A DNA stretch of 64,000 bases from Sporohalobacter salinus (GTDB lineage Bacteria > Bacillota > Halanaerobiia > Halobacteroidales > Acetohalobiaceae): the NCBI RefSeq assembly GCF_016908635.1, contig NZ_JAFBEG010000008.1:1-64000 (forward strand), in the 5' to 3' direction. Shown here in pieces: positions 1 to 9,482 of the stretch. The notes under the pieces were generated by a model, which was given only the letters and a program-made list of their open reading frames with translations, did no database searches and had not been told where the DNA came from. Numbering within the stretch: the stretch's first letter is position 1; each line of letters starts with the position of its first letter. The translations under genes and the position numbers were made by a program.

Positions 1-404
1 ATACCAATAGCATGAATATCGCCAGTAAAGTGAAGGTTAATGTCTTCCATTGGTACAACCTGAGAATATCCACCACCGGCAGCACCGCCTTTAATTCCCA
101 TGCAAGGACCTAAGGATGGTTCTCTCAATGCAACAGTAGTATCATGTCCCAATTGATTTAGGGCTTGAGCTAAACCGACACTAGTGGTTGTTTTTCCTTC
201 GCCGGCTGGGGTAGGAGTAATCGCAGTTGTTAAGATTAATTTGCTATCTTCATTACTCATCTTCTCTTTATAGGCTTCATACTTAATCTTGGCTTTGTTC
301 TCGCCATACAGTTCGAGTTCATCTTCTTGCAAGTCTAAAATATCAGCAATATCTGTAATATGATTCAATTCTGCCTCTCGAGCTATCTCAATATCTGACT
401 TCAT
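1..404 (-). CDS. fhs: Formate--tetrahydrofolate ligase, N-terminal part (runs off window)
   Basis: ATP-dependent ligation of formate to tetrahydrofolate, a step of one-carbon metabolism and of the methyl branch of the Wood-Ljungdahl pathway. The 134 visible residues begin [16 protein letters not shown] and include the nucleotide loop [10 protein letters not shown] and the conserved stretch [20 protein letters not shown], both typical of this family. The ATG at 402-404 has an AAAGGTGAG ribosome site about 11 bases upstream. The 3' end lies outside the window. It is separated from ftsH by a terminator, so it is probably its own transcription unit. Confidence 0.95.
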   Translation of the reverse strand, partial: MKSDIEIAREAELNHITDIADILDLQEDELELYGENKAKIKYEAYKEKMSNEDSKLILTTAITPTPAGEGKTTTSVGLAQALNQLGHDTTVALREPSLGPCMGIKGGAAGGGYSQVVPMEDINLHFTGDIHAIG

Positions 405-698
405 TACTTAAATCACTCACCTTTCATTTATTTTATATAATATTAAAGTATCCTTTGCTAAAAATATAAAGTTTAATTAGCCACTTGATACTTTTATAAT
501 AATTTAGATATTCAAAATATTACAACAAATTACCTAATCCCTCCTCTCTCAAACTTATACAAGATTAATTTTACTTTAAATTAACCTATTTCCATATTTT
601 TATTAATGGATTCATTATAATGGGTTCATTATAAACTTTGAAATTCCTGCTTTAATCAATAAAGTATTCATTTAAATTCATACATTATAATATAAAAT
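405..698. other. Spacer between fhs and ftsH
   Basis: About 300 AT-rich bases with no credible gene. They contain a 14-bp imperfect tandem repeat (TGGATTCATTATAA at 607-620, TGGGTTCATTATAA at 621-634), one copy of the GCAGGA-N17-GAA motif on the minus strand (625-650) and the fhs ribosome site. No clear consensus promoter for fhs was found. Confidence 0.5.
625..650 (-). repeat. GCAGGA-N17-GAA spacer motif, copy 1 (upstream of fhs)
   Basis: Minus strand reads AAAGCAGGAAT, then GAA after a 17-base spacer. It lies about 220 bases upstream of the fhs start. It belongs to a family of similar sites in this window, all on the minus strand and all upstream of minus-strand genes. Confidence 0.45.
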
Positions 699-728
699 AG
701 GAGTAGCTAATTAAAATTAGCTACTCCT
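699..728 (-). terminator. Intrinsic terminator of ftsH
   Basis: Perfect 14-bp inverted repeat (AGGAGTAGCTAATT and its complement, 2-base centre) just after the ftsH stop, followed on the minus strand by ATTTTATATT. Confidence 0.75.
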
Positions 729-741
729 TATAGATACAAAT

Positions 742-2676
742 CTATTCTGTTAAATTAATATTAATTTTTTTAGTTGTATTATTATCTGATTTAGAATCTA
801 ACTCATTAGTCTCTTCTTGCGACTCCTGAGTCAAATTATCTTCTTCATCATCTGGATTATATTCATAATCCTCTTTAAACTCAGCAATAATCTGCTTAAT
901 ATCATCAGAAACCAAAGTTTCTTTATCTTTAAGCTCTGCTACCATCTTTTCTACCATTTCTTTATTTTCACTCAAAATACGCGTGGCCTTATTATAAGCT
1001 TCTTCTACAAACCTTTTAACTTCTTTATCAACTAAGGAAGCCACTTCCTCACTGTAATTCCTATCTTTAGATAAATCACGTCCCAAGAATACTTGATCGC
1101 CATTCTTACTTCCTAAAGCTAAAGGACCAACCTCATCACTCATACCATAGTCAGTAACCATATTGCGAACAATCTCCGTTGCTCGTTCTAAATCATTCTG
1201 AGCTCCAGTACTGATATCATCAAGAAAGACTTCTTCAGCAACACGTCCTCCTAAAAGAGAAGTTACCTTATCAATTAATTCAGACTTAGTTACATAGTTC
1301 TTATCAGCCTCTGGTAAATTAACTGTAAATCCACCAGCTCTTCCCCTAGGAATAATTGAAACCTTATGTGTTGGATCAGCATGTTCCAATAATTCACCTA
1401 ATAAAGCATGACCGGTTTCATGATAAGACACTATATCTTTTTCTTTGTCGCTGATAATTCTACTCTTCTTCTTAGGACCAGCTAATACTCGGTCAATAGC
1501 ATCATCAAATTCCAGCATACCAATTTTTTCTTTATCCCTTCTGGCTGCTAAAATAGCAGCTTCATTAGCTAAGTTCTCCATGTCGGCCCCTGTAAAACCA
1601 GGAGTTCTTTTAGCTAAAATATCTAAATCGACATCATCAGCCACTGGTTTATCCTTAACATGAATTTCTAAGACACCTCTACGACCCTTAAAGTCAGGTT
1701 TATCAACAACTACCTGTCTATCAAATCGCCCTGGCCTTAATAAGGCAGGATCTAAAACATCAGGTCTATTAGTAGCTGCCATCAAGATGATTCCTTCATT
1801 AGACTCAAAACCATCCATTTCAACTAACAACTGATTTAAAGTTTGTTCACGTTCATCATGACCGCCACCAACACCAGCACCACGTTGTCGACCAACAGCA
1901 TCTAGTTCATCAATAAATATAATACAAGGAGCATTTTCCTTCCCTTGTTCGAATAAATCTCTAACTCGAGAAGCACCAACTCCAACAAACATCTCTACAA
2001 AATCAGAACCACTGATAATAAAAAATGGCACACCGGCCTCACCAGCAACTGCTCTAGCCATCAAAGTCTTACCGGTTCCAGGTGGCCCTACTAATAGAAC
2101 ACCTTTTGGTATCTCTGCTCCCAATTTACTAAATTTATCTGGATTCTTAAGAAATTCTACAACTTCTACTAACTCTTCTTTTACCTCTTCATAATTGGCC
2201 ACATCATCAAATGTAACCTCTTTTTTATCCTCTTCATCATGACGTCTGGCTTTGTTTTTACCAAATGACATCATCTTATTGCCGCCACCTTGCATTCGCT
2301 GCATAATAAAGAACCAAAAACCAAAAATTAAAATAGTTGGTAATAAATAACCTAAGATACTAGTCCACCAAGGTGGTTCAGGTTCCGGCTTTGTCTCAAT
2401 ATTCACTTTATTATCTTGTAGAATCTGCTCAACTTTTTCTATGGTACCTGGAATATTTACTTCGAATTTTTTACCTCCAGCCACCTGCCCTTTAATTAAC
2501 TCTTGACCTACAATAGTTACTTTATTTATCTTTCCGGCTTCAACTAACTGAGTAAATTCACTATAGCTTAAATCCGCTTTAACTGGAGCTGGACTTATAA
2601 AATACTGTGCAATTAAGAATGCTATAGCTATTATTATTAAATAAAAGCCGATATTTTTCGAAAATCGATTCAACAA
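742..2676 (-). CDS. ftsH: ATP-dependent zinc metalloprotease FtsH
   Basis: Membrane-anchored AAA+ protease that extracts and degrades membrane and regulatory proteins. Its 644 residues show an N-terminal transmembrane segment (about 10-28), an extracytoplasmic domain, a second membrane segment (about 107-125), Walker A GPPGTGKT (197-204), Walker [10 protein letters not shown] (252-260), the arginine-finger region RPGRFDR (314-320) and the zinc site HETGH (419-423). The C-terminal tail is acidic. The start is TTG, 5 bases after AGGAGG; a second TTG directly after it (2671-2673) would have 8-base spacing and may be the true start. It lies downstream of hpt and has its own promoter at 2719-2747. 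Confidence 0.98.
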   Translation of the reverse strand: MLNRFSKNIGFYLIIIAIAFLIAQYFISPAPVKADLSYSEFTQLVEAGKINKVTIVGQELIKGQVAGGKKFEVNIPGTIEKVEQILQDNKVNIETKPEPEPPWWTSILGYLLPTILIFGFWFFIMQRMQGGGNKMMSFGKNKARRHDEEDKKEVTFDDVANYEEVKEELVEVVEFLKNPDKFSKLGAEIPKGVLLVGPPGTGKTLMARAVAGEAGVPFFIISGSDFVEMFVGVGASRVRDLFEQGKENAPCIIFIDELDAVGRQRGAGVGGGHDEREQTLNQLLVEMDGFESNEGIILMAATNRPDVLDPALLRPGRFDRQVVVDKPDFKGRRGVLEIHVKDKPVADDVDLDILAKRTPGFTGADMENLANEAAILAARRDKEKIGMLEFDDAIDRVLAGPKKKSRIISDKEKDIVSYHETGHALLGELLEHADPTHKVSIIPRGRAGGFTVNLPEADKNYVTKSELIDKVTSLLGGRVAEEVFLDDISTGAQNDLERATEIVRNMVTDYGMSDEVGPLALGSKNGDQVFLGRDLSKDRNYSEEVASLVDKEVKRFVEEAYNKATRILSENKEMVEKMVAELKDKETLVSDDIKQIIAEFKEDYEYNPDDEEDNLTQESQEETNELDSKSDNNTTKKININLTE

Positions 2677-2718
2677 AAAAGCCTCCTTTCTGACTATATT
2701 AGCTCACAACGGTTAGTT

Positions 2719-2747
2719 ATTATATCACAAAAGTATATGATTAGCAA
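2719..2747 (-). promoter_or_regulatory. Sigma-A promoter for ftsH
   Basis: Minus strand -35 TTGCTA (2742-2747), 17-base spacer, -10 TATAAT (2719-2724), about 45 bases upstream of the ftsH start. Confidence 0.65.
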
Positions 2748-2778
2748 GAAAGTAATTCTATAATATCATATTTAACTT

Positions 2779-3330
2779 CTATTCATAAAACTTTGATTTT
2801 AAAACAAAAATAAACGGTGCATTTCTATATCTTTCATTATAGTCCAGCCCATATCCAACTGCAAATTTATCAGGAATCTCAAAACCATTATAATCAACTT
2901 CAACTTCTTTTTCGGTTCTTCTTTCAGGTTTATCTAATAAAGTACATATCTGAATGCTAGCCGGACCTCTAGTTTCTAAAAAATCAACTACATGTCTTAA
3001 AGTTCTTCCTGTATCTATTATATCTTCTACAATTAAAACATGTCTATTTTCAATATTTTCCTCTAAATCTTTGATTATTCTGACTACCCCTGATGATTCA
3101 GTACCATCATAGCTAGAAACATCCATGAAATCAAAAGTAACTGGTAGCTTTACATGACGAGCAAGATCAGCCATAAAGACTATTCCTCCTCGTAAAACAC
3201 CTACCATTACAATATCATCGTCATCATCATAATCAGCAGTAATTTCTGCCCCCATTTCTGCAATTCTTTCTGCCAATTCATCCTCTGTCACTAAAATTTC
3301 ATCAATTTTGTCTGCTAGCTTATTACGCAT
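2779..3330 (-). CDS. hpt: Hypoxanthine phosphoribosyltransferase
   Basis: Purine salvage: transfers ribose-5-phosphate from PRPP to hypoxanthine or guanine. The 183 residues are the usual length and contain the PRPP-binding motif VLIVEDIIDTGRTL (98-111). The ATG follows GGGAGG with good spacing. It lies 17 bases after tilS, and the order tilS-hpt-ftsH is conserved in Bacillota. Downstream ftsH has an additional promoter. Confidence 0.96.
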   Translation of the reverse strand: MRNKLADKIDEILVTEDELAERIAEMGAEITADYDDDDDIVMVGVLRGGIVFMADLARHVKLPVTFDFMDVSSYDGTESSGVVRIIKDLEENIENRHVLIVEDIIDTGRTLRHVVDFLETRGPASIQICTLLDKPERRTEKEVEVDYNGFEIPDKFAVGYGLDYNERYRNAPFIFVLKSKFYE

Positions 3331-3347
3331 ATTTACTTCCTCCCTTT

Positions 3348-4748
3348 CTATATCCTCTTCATACTTAACGCTAAAATTTTTTCCGTTTGATCAGTAACTT
3401 TAAATCTGTCGTCAATTCTTAAATCTCCTACTGCAAATATATTACCCTCTAAAGTAGTAAAAATAGGAATATAATCCCTATCTGTTGCTGGAATCTTTTC
3501 ATCAATAAAAAAATCCTTTAGTTTCTTGCTCCCCTCCATACCTAAAGGATAAAAACGATCTCCTTCTCTACGATTCCTTATTTTAATTTTATCACCAATT
3601 AATTCATAGTCTAAATAAAGTTTACTGGATGAATGTAATAATTCCTGCAAATTATTTTCAAATTTAATAATATCTATTTTAAGCTTAATTCCTAACTCTT
3701 TTATTTCATACTCTCCTGGTACAGAATATTTCCCTGAAAAATCATCTATGTTTATTATACTATCATCTTTCCAATAAAATTTTAACTTATTATAACTTTT
3801 TTTCAAACGTAACCCCTGCGGCAGTTGTAATATGTTTCCTGTTTCTCCATCTGTAATCAAATCTATCATTTGCTGAATATGTTGAGCATAATAATCTCTT
3901 TTTGTATTGCAAAAATCTAAAAGAGCCTGTCTAAAAACTCTGCGTTGAATAGCTAAATCTAAATTTTTTATTGCCTTTAGATCTAAAATCAATTCTTGTT
4001 CATCACTTTCAATAATTATCTGATTATACTTCTCTGCAGTATATTTCTCCATAAATGAATTTTCCGCTCTAAATATTTCAGCCATCCGAACCAGGTTTTC
4101 CTTAATTGAAGAATTAAATTCTTCTGCTAAATGCGGCAATAATTCTAACCTAACCTTATTACGTCGATAAACAGACTTCAAATTAGATTTATCTATTCTC
4201 GGCTCTAAATTATAATTTCTACAGTACCCTTCAATATCTTCACGCCAAACCTTCAAGAGAGGTCGAATAAAGTTTTTATTCCTTATAGGCTCAATACCAC
4301 TTAAACCATCTAAACCAGCACCTCGAAGAAAATTCATCAACACTGTTTCTGCCTGATCGTCAGCATGTTGACCAATAGCTATCTTATCTGCTTTAAGGTT
4401 ATCAGCTAATTCAGTACACATCCGATAACGGATTTCTCGAGCAGCTGCTTGCTTAGATAATCCAGTTTCTTTTATATAAGCAGGCACATTGTATTCTTCG
4501 ATAGTTGCCGGAATATTTAACTCTTTTGCAAATCGAGCCACATACTCAGCATCTTCCCGTGATGCTTCCCCTCTAAACATATGGTCTAAATGAAAAACAT
4601 GCAGATTTAGACTATATTCAGCCTGTAACCTCCATAAAATATGTAATAATGTAAGTGAATCTGGACCTCCAGAAACACTGACAACAACCTTATCTCCTTC
4701 TGACAATAATTGATGTTCTTCTATCACATCTTTTACCTGTTGAATCAA
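3348..4748 (-). CDS. tilS: tRNA(Ile)-lysidine synthase TilS
   Basis: Modifies C34 of the CAU-anticodon tRNA-Ile to lysidine so that it reads AUA. It has the N-type ATP pyrophosphatase P-loop SGGPDS (26-31), the usual TilS catalytic domain and a C-terminal substrate-recognition domain (466 residues, usual length). The start is TTG with AAGGGAG 8 bases upstream. It sits between spoIIE and hpt, as in B. subtilis. Confidence 0.96.
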   Translation of the reverse strand: MIQQVKDVIEEHQLLSEGDKVVVSVSGGPDSLTLLHILWRLQAEYSLNLHVFHLDHMFRGEASREDAEYVARFAKELNIPATIEEYNVPAYIKETGLSKQAAAREIRYRMCTELADNLKADKIAIGQHADDQAETVLMNFLRGAGLDGLSGIEPIRNKNFIRPLLKVWREDIEGYCRNYNLEPRIDKSNLKSVYRRNKVRLELLPHLAEEFNSSIKENLVRMAEIFRAENSFMEKYTAEKYNQIIIESDEQELILDLKAIKNLDLAIQRRVFRQALLDFCNTKRDYYAQHIQQMIDLITDGETGNILQLPQGLRLKKSYNKLKFYWKDDSIINIDDFSGKYSVPGEYEIKELGIKLKIDIIKFENNLQELLHSSSKLYLDYELIGDKIKIRNRREGDRFYPLGMEGSKKLKDFFIDEKIPATDRDYIPIFTTLEGNIFAVGDLRIDDRFKVTDQTEKILALSMKRI

Positions 4749-4824
4749 TTTTGTAACTCCCTTTTAATCATATTATATACTTCTTATAATCTTCATGAGC
4801 TAAAATTCAGGTTCAAGTTTTTCC

Positions 4825-4851
4825 TTCGATAAAAAACATTACGATTCCTGC
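4825..4851 (-). repeat. GCAGGA-N18-GAA spacer motif, copy 2 (upstream of tilS)
   Basis: Minus strand reads TTAAAGCAGGAATC, then GAAGG 18 bases after GCAGGA. It occupies the 111-base spacer between spoIIE and tilS. Confidence 0.45.
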
Positions 4852-4859
4852 TTTAATTA

Positions 4860-7298
4860 CTATTTATTTTGATATCCATTTAGTCTCGTTACTAATACTG
4901 TCATATCATCATTAACTCTATTTCTTAAATTAACGGCTTGCTGTAAAATATATTCAGCTAATGACTGTGGATCATCGATTAAATTATTACGTAGTATACG
5001 CATCATCCATTCTTCTTGTTTAGTTCCATCACCCTGCAGATCTAATACACCATCGGTTACCATCACTACCATATCTCCAGGCAACAATTGTAATTGTTGT
5101 GTTGATTCTATGTCTATATTATCAACAATGCCTACTGGCAAGGAAGAACTTCTAACTAATTCGATATTTCTGTTATCTCTTTTAACAAATGTCGGTACAG
5201 AACCAATTTTAATAAAATCTACTTTTCCTGTATAGCGGTCAATAGCACTAATATCTAAAGTAGCAAATATCTCCTCAGACGACCTCAGTAATAAAGCAGA
5301 ATTAACTGTCTTAATTGCTAATTCTTTATCGAAGCCGGCATTAATTAATTTTCCTACTAATTGTACTGTAGTATTGCTTTCCAGAGCGGCTCTCTGCCCT
5401 GTTCCCATTCCATCACTTAAAACAGATACTGTCTCTTTATCATCAACTTCTATAATCTCGTAATTATCTCCTGACACTTCTTCATCATTAGGACTAACTT
5501 GAGCTATGCCTGTTTCTACCCAGTAGCGAGCAGCTGATGCAATTTCAAACGAACAAAGATTATCTCCTATACTTCCTCCACATTCACTCCACTTAACCTT
5601 AAAGTTCTGATCTAACATCCGATTTAAAATAGGAATAATCTTTTCAGTACATTCTTGCTTACCATTACAAGACTGTTTAGTAATGGTCATCTCCGTAGTA
5701 TGTCTTTTTTTATCTATATCTATCTGATTAAGAAAAAGCCCATGGGCTTCCATTTCACTTTTAATAGCTCGCTTTAAGTTGTTATCAAATTTTACTTCCA
5801 TTTTTAAATTAGAACCCATTTTCTCTAAAATTTGAGAAACTCCCGATAATTGATTTCCGATTATTTCTCTACTATCCTCTATCTTCTGCTGCCAGAAAGT
5901 ATCAGTTTCATATTTTTCTAAAAATCTATTAATCGTATCACTAAATCTAATCAGTCGCTTACAGTCCCCTTCCATAATAGAATCTAGTTTCTTACTCTTT
6001 ATTCTGCCTTCTTTTTCTGCTACTGATAAAGCTTCAATAGTTCGCTGGTAAGTTTTAAAGAAGTCCCGATCCCAACACATATCATAATATTCACAATTTA
6101 AACAGACCTGATTAGTAATTATACTCAATAATTCTTCTAAATTATCATCTTTACCAGCCTCGGCCACTCCGCTTTCTTCAAAAGCATCAGCTAATTCTGT
6201 AAAGACATCAGCCATTTTTTGAACTCTACTTATTACTTCCTGCGATCTTTCTGGTTTCTGCTGCTTAGTTTTTGTAAAGTAAATATCTGTTCTAGGAATC
6301 CAAGATTTAAGTGAATCAATAATCCCTCTTGGTGTTACAGCTAAAACTCCACCAGCTAATAGAGCCTCACTAATAATAGCATTGATGTTAGCAACTCTAA
6401 TTAAAAAGATGGTATATAATAATACTGTTAATATAAAACCAACAATAACTCCTAATTTATCTTCCTTTTTAAAATGCCCACTCACTAAACCAGCCAATGC
6501 ATATAATCCAGTCACTTCAACTGTATATGAAGTAGAAATACCATAAAATAACCCAATAACCATTCCCACAACAGAAGCTATAGTTCCTCCACCATTAATA
6601 GCTATTAACATAATTACTAAACTACTAAAAGCTCGAGCAAGATTAACTATTTCTATACTAATATTAGGTAACCCTACATTAAAAGCAGCAATGGTGATCA
6701 ATAAAGCCAATGCATTAATTTCTTCAAATACTTCCTTAGAATTAAATAAAGGTATTAAACCTTCAAGCAAAACTAAACTCAAAACTCCTATTAAAGCCGG
6801 ACCTAAAAGCAAAATCAAACTATTATACATAGGACGAGGCGTTAAAGCCAAATTAAAAATCTCAACTACTAATAAACTTCCACCATTTAGAAAAGCAAAC
6901 TGCCATTTAGTAAGCTCTCTATCTTTATATCCTAAACAGCCAACAATTAAAATGAATAAAAAGCCAGCAATTAAATACTTTGCTAAAACCCAATTCCAAC
7001 CTAAAATTGTATAGTACCCAATATATATACTACAAGTAAAAAAGATAACCCGTCCAATCTTTTCTTCATTATACATCTTCTGATAGAATATTACTCCTAA
7101 AAAGGCTAACCCAAATGGAAGTAACTCTGATGATATAGCTGCTCTCCCTAACATTAACCCAATACAGAAATAGATTATATGCATCATATCTAATTCTAGA
7201 AAGAAATCCTTAACTAAATCCTTCACTTTACCTTTTTTCTTTTTTTGCTTCTTTTCTCTTAATCTTTTATAGGTAGATAAATCCGTCTCAGCAAACAT
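4860..7298 (-). CDS. spoIIE: Stage II sporulation protein E (SpoIIE phosphatase)
   Basis: Septum-bound PP2C phosphatase that dephosphorylates SpoIIAA and so activates sigma-F in the forespore. The 812 residues have a basic N-terminus, about ten hydrophobic membrane segments (roughly 36-345), a central domain with a Cys-rich stretch near residue 395-410, and a C-terminal PP2C domain with LSDGMGTG near 627 and VMVTDGVLDL near 745 as metal-binding acidic motifs. AGGAGGG precedes the ATG. A promoter with 21-bp spacing and a Spo0A-like box lies at 7351-7383. Copy order with tilS and hpt matches B. subtilis. Confidence 0.97.
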   Translation of the reverse strand: MFAETDLSTYKRLREKKQKKKKGKVKDLVKDFFLELDMMHIIYFCIGLMLGRAAISSELLPFGLAFLGVIFYQKMYNEEKIGRVIFFTCSIYIGYYTILGWNWVLAKYLIAGFLFILIVGCLGYKDRELTKWQFAFLNGGSLLVVEIFNLALTPRPMYNSLILLLGPALIGVLSLVLLEGLIPLFNSKEVFEEINALALLITIAAFNVGLPNISIEIVNLARAFSSLVIMLIAINGGGTIASVVGMVIGLFYGISTSYTVEVTGLYALAGLVSGHFKKEDKLGVIVGFILTVLLYTIFLIRVANINAIISEALLAGGVLAVTPRGIIDSLKSWIPRTDIYFTKTKQQKPERSQEVISRVQKMADVFTELADAFEESGVAEAGKDDNLEELLSIITNQVCLNCEYYDMCWDRDFFKTYQRTIEALSVAEKEGRIKSKKLDSIMEGDCKRLIRFSDTINRFLEKYETDTFWQQKIEDSREIIGNQLSGVSQILEKMGSNLKMEVKFDNNLKRAIKSEMEAHGLFLNQIDIDKKRHTTEMTITKQSCNGKQECTEKIIPILNRMLDQNFKVKWSECGGSIGDNLCSFEIASAARYWVETGIAQVSPNDEEVSGDNYEIIEVDDKETVSVLSDGMGTGQRAALESNTTVQLVGKLINAGFDKELAIKTVNSALLLRSSEEIFATLDISAIDRYTGKVDFIKIGSVPTFVKRDNRNIELVRSSSLPVGIVDNIDIESTQQLQLLPGDMVVMVTDGVLDLQGDGTKQEEWMMRILRNNLIDDPQSLAEYILQQAVNLRNRVNDDMTVLVTRLNGYQNK

Positions 7299-7350
7299 TT
7301 AATACCCTCCTAAATTTAAACATTTAAATAAATAAGTGATTGTAAGTCTT

Positions 7351-7383
7351 ATTATACATTTTTTTCCAGAGAATATTTGTCGA
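7351..7383 (-). promoter_or_regulatory. Spo0A-type spoIIE promoter (21-bp spacer)
   Basis: Minus strand shows -35-like TCGACA (7378-7383), a 21-base spacer and -10 TATAAT (7351-7356). The -35 element overlaps TTTGTCGA on the plus strand, close to the Spo0A box TTTGTCGAA. B. subtilis spoIIE and spoIIG promoters have the same unusual 21-22 bp spacing and overlapping 0A boxes, so the reading follows known biology, but binding is inferred. Confidence 0.6.
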
Positions 7384-7435
7384 TTTTCTTAGATTGCCGT
7401 ACAAGATCTTTTTACATTTTCTTCCAAATAAAAAT

Positions 7436-7459
7436 AACCCCCCTAATCTTTAGAGGGTT
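7436..7459 (-). terminator. Terminator of the tRNA operon
   Basis: Inverted repeat (AACCCTCTAA pairing with TTAGGGGGGTT, one G-U pair) followed on the minus strand by ATTTTTATTT, just after the last tRNA. Confidence 0.75.
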
Positions 7460-7493
7460 TATGTAAAAAAATGTAAGCTGAGAGCATAAAAAA

Positions 7494-7570
7494 TGGTGGC
7501 GGTGTAGGGACTCGAACCCCAGACACTGCGGGTATGAACCGCATGCTCTAGCCAACTGAGCTACACCGCC
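7494..7570 (-). tRNA. tRNA-Met (CAT), elongator
   Basis: Full cloverleaf of 77 bases with CCA encoded. The acceptor is GGCGGTG/CACCGCC, the anticodon loop TTCATAC and the T-loop TTCGAGT. The 5' half closely resembles Bacillus elongator tRNA-Met, so I prefer Met over the lysidine-modified tRNA-Ile(CAT), which cannot be fully excluded by eye. Confidence 0.9.
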
Positions 7571-7580
7571 ACGCATAATT

Positions 7581-7657
<77 letters not shown>

Positions 7658-7675
7658 TCATTATTTAATTATAAG

Positions 7676-7765
7676 TGGTGCCGGGGGTGGGATTCGAACC
7701 CACACGGGCACAGAAGGCCCACCGGATTTTAAGTCCGATGCGTCTGCCAGTTCCGCCACCCCGGC
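7676..7765 (-). tRNA. tRNA-Leu (TAA)
   Basis: Class II tRNA of 90 bases with a long variable arm, acceptor GCCGGGG/CCCCGGC, anticodon loop CTTAAAA (anticodon TAA), T-loop TTCGAAT and encoded CCA. First gene of the three-tRNA operon. Confidence 0.95.
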
Positions 7766-7807
7766 ATCAAAAATTTTATTCGCACTTCTTCATTAGCGAC
7801 AGGAACT

Positions 7808-7836
7808 ATTATAATACACATATCACTTTTGGTCAA
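7808..7836 (-). promoter_or_regulatory. Sigma-A promoter of the tRNA operon
   Basis: Minus strand -35 TTGACC (7831-7836), exactly 17-base spacer, -10 TATAAT (7808-7813), about 35 bases upstream of mature tRNA-Leu. Confidence 0.85.
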
Positions 7837-7912
7837 CAATATTCAAACCTAATTAAACATGATTTAACATATTTAAACCTATAAAACTCTATTTTACTCA
7901 GTCATTCTCCTA

Positions 7913-8806
7913 TTAACAACTTTTATAAACAAGCCCTTCTAATATATCTGCTTCACTAACTATAATATCCGACATATTAAGCCCATTCATTACTTCTAAT
8001 AAAATCTGAATTCCAGCTACAATAATATCAGCCCGCTCAGACTGTAAACCAATTACTTTTTTACGTTCATTAATAGTCTTAACCCTTAAATTAGAAAGTA
8101 TTCTTTCAATTATTGGTAATTCCAACTTGTAACCATGAACTTTATCTGGCTCATATGGTGATAATTGTTGATCAATTGCTGCTAAAGTTGTTATAGTTCC
8201 ACCAACGCCTAATAACATTTCAGACTTTATTGGCAACTCATTGAGTACTGGACTTAATAGTTCAGCAATTAATTCCTGTCTCATTTTAATATCAGAGCTT
8301 TTTTCAGTCATTCTCACTGCTCCTACATCAACACTAACCTTTTCTTTAATTTTAGTCTCGGTTCCAAAAATCAATTCTGTACTTCCTCCTCCAATATCCA
8401 AAACTAAATTAGCATCTGTCAATTGACAATCTAGCCCTTTAACGACACCTAAATACGAAAGATTAGCTTCTTGCTTACCATCAATTATCTCCACTTTTAT
8501 TCCAGTATCAGTTCTAACCTTAGTAATAAATTCCTGCTGATTAGAAACATCTCTAACTGCACTAGTAGCCACTGCTTTAACATTATCTACTTGATAATTA
8601 GCAATTAACTCTGCATATTCCTTTAAAGCTTCTACTGTTCTTTCTATTGCTTCATCATTCAGATATCGATATTTATCAACGCCATCACCTAAACGTGTCG
8701 TCCTTAATTCTGTAACTAAAGGTTTAATTTTTTGTTTGTTCTTTATTTCTGCAATTAGTAAGCGCGTTGAATTAGTACCAATATCAATTGTTGCCATCTT
8801 TGACAT
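7913..8806 (-). CDS. ppx: Ppx/GppA-family phosphatase (exopolyphosphatase or pppGpp phosphatase)
   Basis: Actin-like ASKHA-fold phosphatase acting on polyphosphate and/or pppGpp. It shows phosphate loop IDIGTNSTRLLIAE near the N-terminus, VLDIGGGSTELIF in the middle and the adenosine motif GVGGTITTLAAI. It is about 297 residues, the short form lacking the extra C-terminal domain of E. coli Ppx. I chose the ATG at 8806 because GAGGAG lies 8 bases before it; the upstream GTG at 8815 is too close to that site. It follows the DUF501 gene by 5 bases, a pairing common in Gram-positives. Confidence 0.9.
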   Translation of the reverse strand: MSKMATIDIGTNSTRLLIAEIKNKQKIKPLVTELRTTRLGDGVDKYRYLNDEAIERTVEALKEYAELIANYQVDNVKAVATSAVRDVSNQQEFITKVRTDTGIKVEIIDGKQEANLSYLGVVKGLDCQLTDANLVLDIGGGSTELIFGTETKIKEKVSVDVGAVRMTEKSSDIKMRQELIAELLSPVLNELPIKSEMLLGVGGTITTLAAIDQQLSPYEPDKVHGYKLELPIIERILSNLRVKTINERKKVIGLQSERADIIVAGIQILLEVMNGLNMSDIIVSEADILEGLVYKSC

Positions 8807-8811
8807 TCTTA

Positions 8812-9375
8812 TCACTCCTCATCACAAATACTACAATTATCTAAATTAACTTCTGAAAATCTAGCCTGTAATAAGTTATCTACTATCTTTCCTACTGGGT
8901 TTTTCTGATTAATTAAAAAATCCGCATAATGGGTATGCAAACATTTAATCCCCTCTTTTTCCATAATCCCACCTATTCCTGACTGTGAAATTACTCGCCA
9001 GCGCCCAGGATATTCTTCTTTTAATTTAGTTAAGTCTGAATTGCTAAGTAATTCAACTCTTCTTTGTGCATAATCTTCATGTGCTGTTATTAATTCTTGT
9101 TGTTTTTTACAATCAGCCATTATTTCTTCCTGTACTTGTTGAACAAGTCCTTCAGATTCTAAAGTAAATATCCATTCTATTAATTTAGGACAGCTTAACC
9201 AATAAGTTGTAGGAAATAATTTCAATTCCTCATTCTCTTCAAAGATCGGATAAGTAACCAACACTTGAGGATACCCATCTTTACAACGCTTAGCTATTCC
9301 AACTAAATTCCTAGGTTCTCTATCTAACTGTCGAGTAATTACCTCAATGTCTTCTTCTGTATAGTTTTGTCTCAT
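8812..9375 (-). CDS. DUF501 domain protein
   Basis: 187-residue soluble protein of the DUF501 family, whose function is not established. Recognisable by the pattern RQL.REPR.L.GIAKRC..G.PQV and the C-terminal KCLHTHYADFLI...NP.G segment, ending in a Cys pair (CSIC). It forms a two-gene unit with ppx and is separated from the pst remnants by a terminator. Confidence 0.8.
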   Translation of the reverse strand: MRQNYTEEDIEVITRQLDREPRNLVGIAKRCKDGYPQVLVTYPIFEENEELKLFPTTYWLSCPKLIEWIFTLESEGLVQQVQEEIMADCKKQQELITAHEDYAQRRVELLSNSDLTKLKEEYPGRWRVISQSGIGGIMEKEGIKCLHTHYADFLINQKNPVGKIVDNLLQARFSEVNLDNCSICDEE

Positions 9376-9408
9376 TCATTTCACCTCTTATATAATCTAA
9401 TAAAAAAA

Positions 9409-9430
9409 GATTGCTCTTTTATGAGCAATC
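9409..9430 (-). terminator. Terminator after the pst remnant
   Basis: 8-bp perfect stem GATTGCTC/GAGCAATC with a 6-base loop, followed on the minus strand by TTTTTTTA. It would end transcription from the pst side and isolate DUF501-ppx. Confidence 0.85.
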
Positions 9431-9482
9431 AATGATTATTATATCATTTTACTTACAAAAAGAAAACTACATTTTTTCTATC

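Noticed and set aside
7494-7570. tRNA-Ile(CAT) instead of elongator tRNA-Met
   Set aside because: The acceptor and D-arm are very close to Bacillus elongator tRNA-Met; tilS is present but its substrate need not be this copy.
7675-7884. Plus-strand open frame beginning GVGFEPT-like
   Set aside because: It is the antisense translation of tRNA-Leu, a well-known false protein in annotations.
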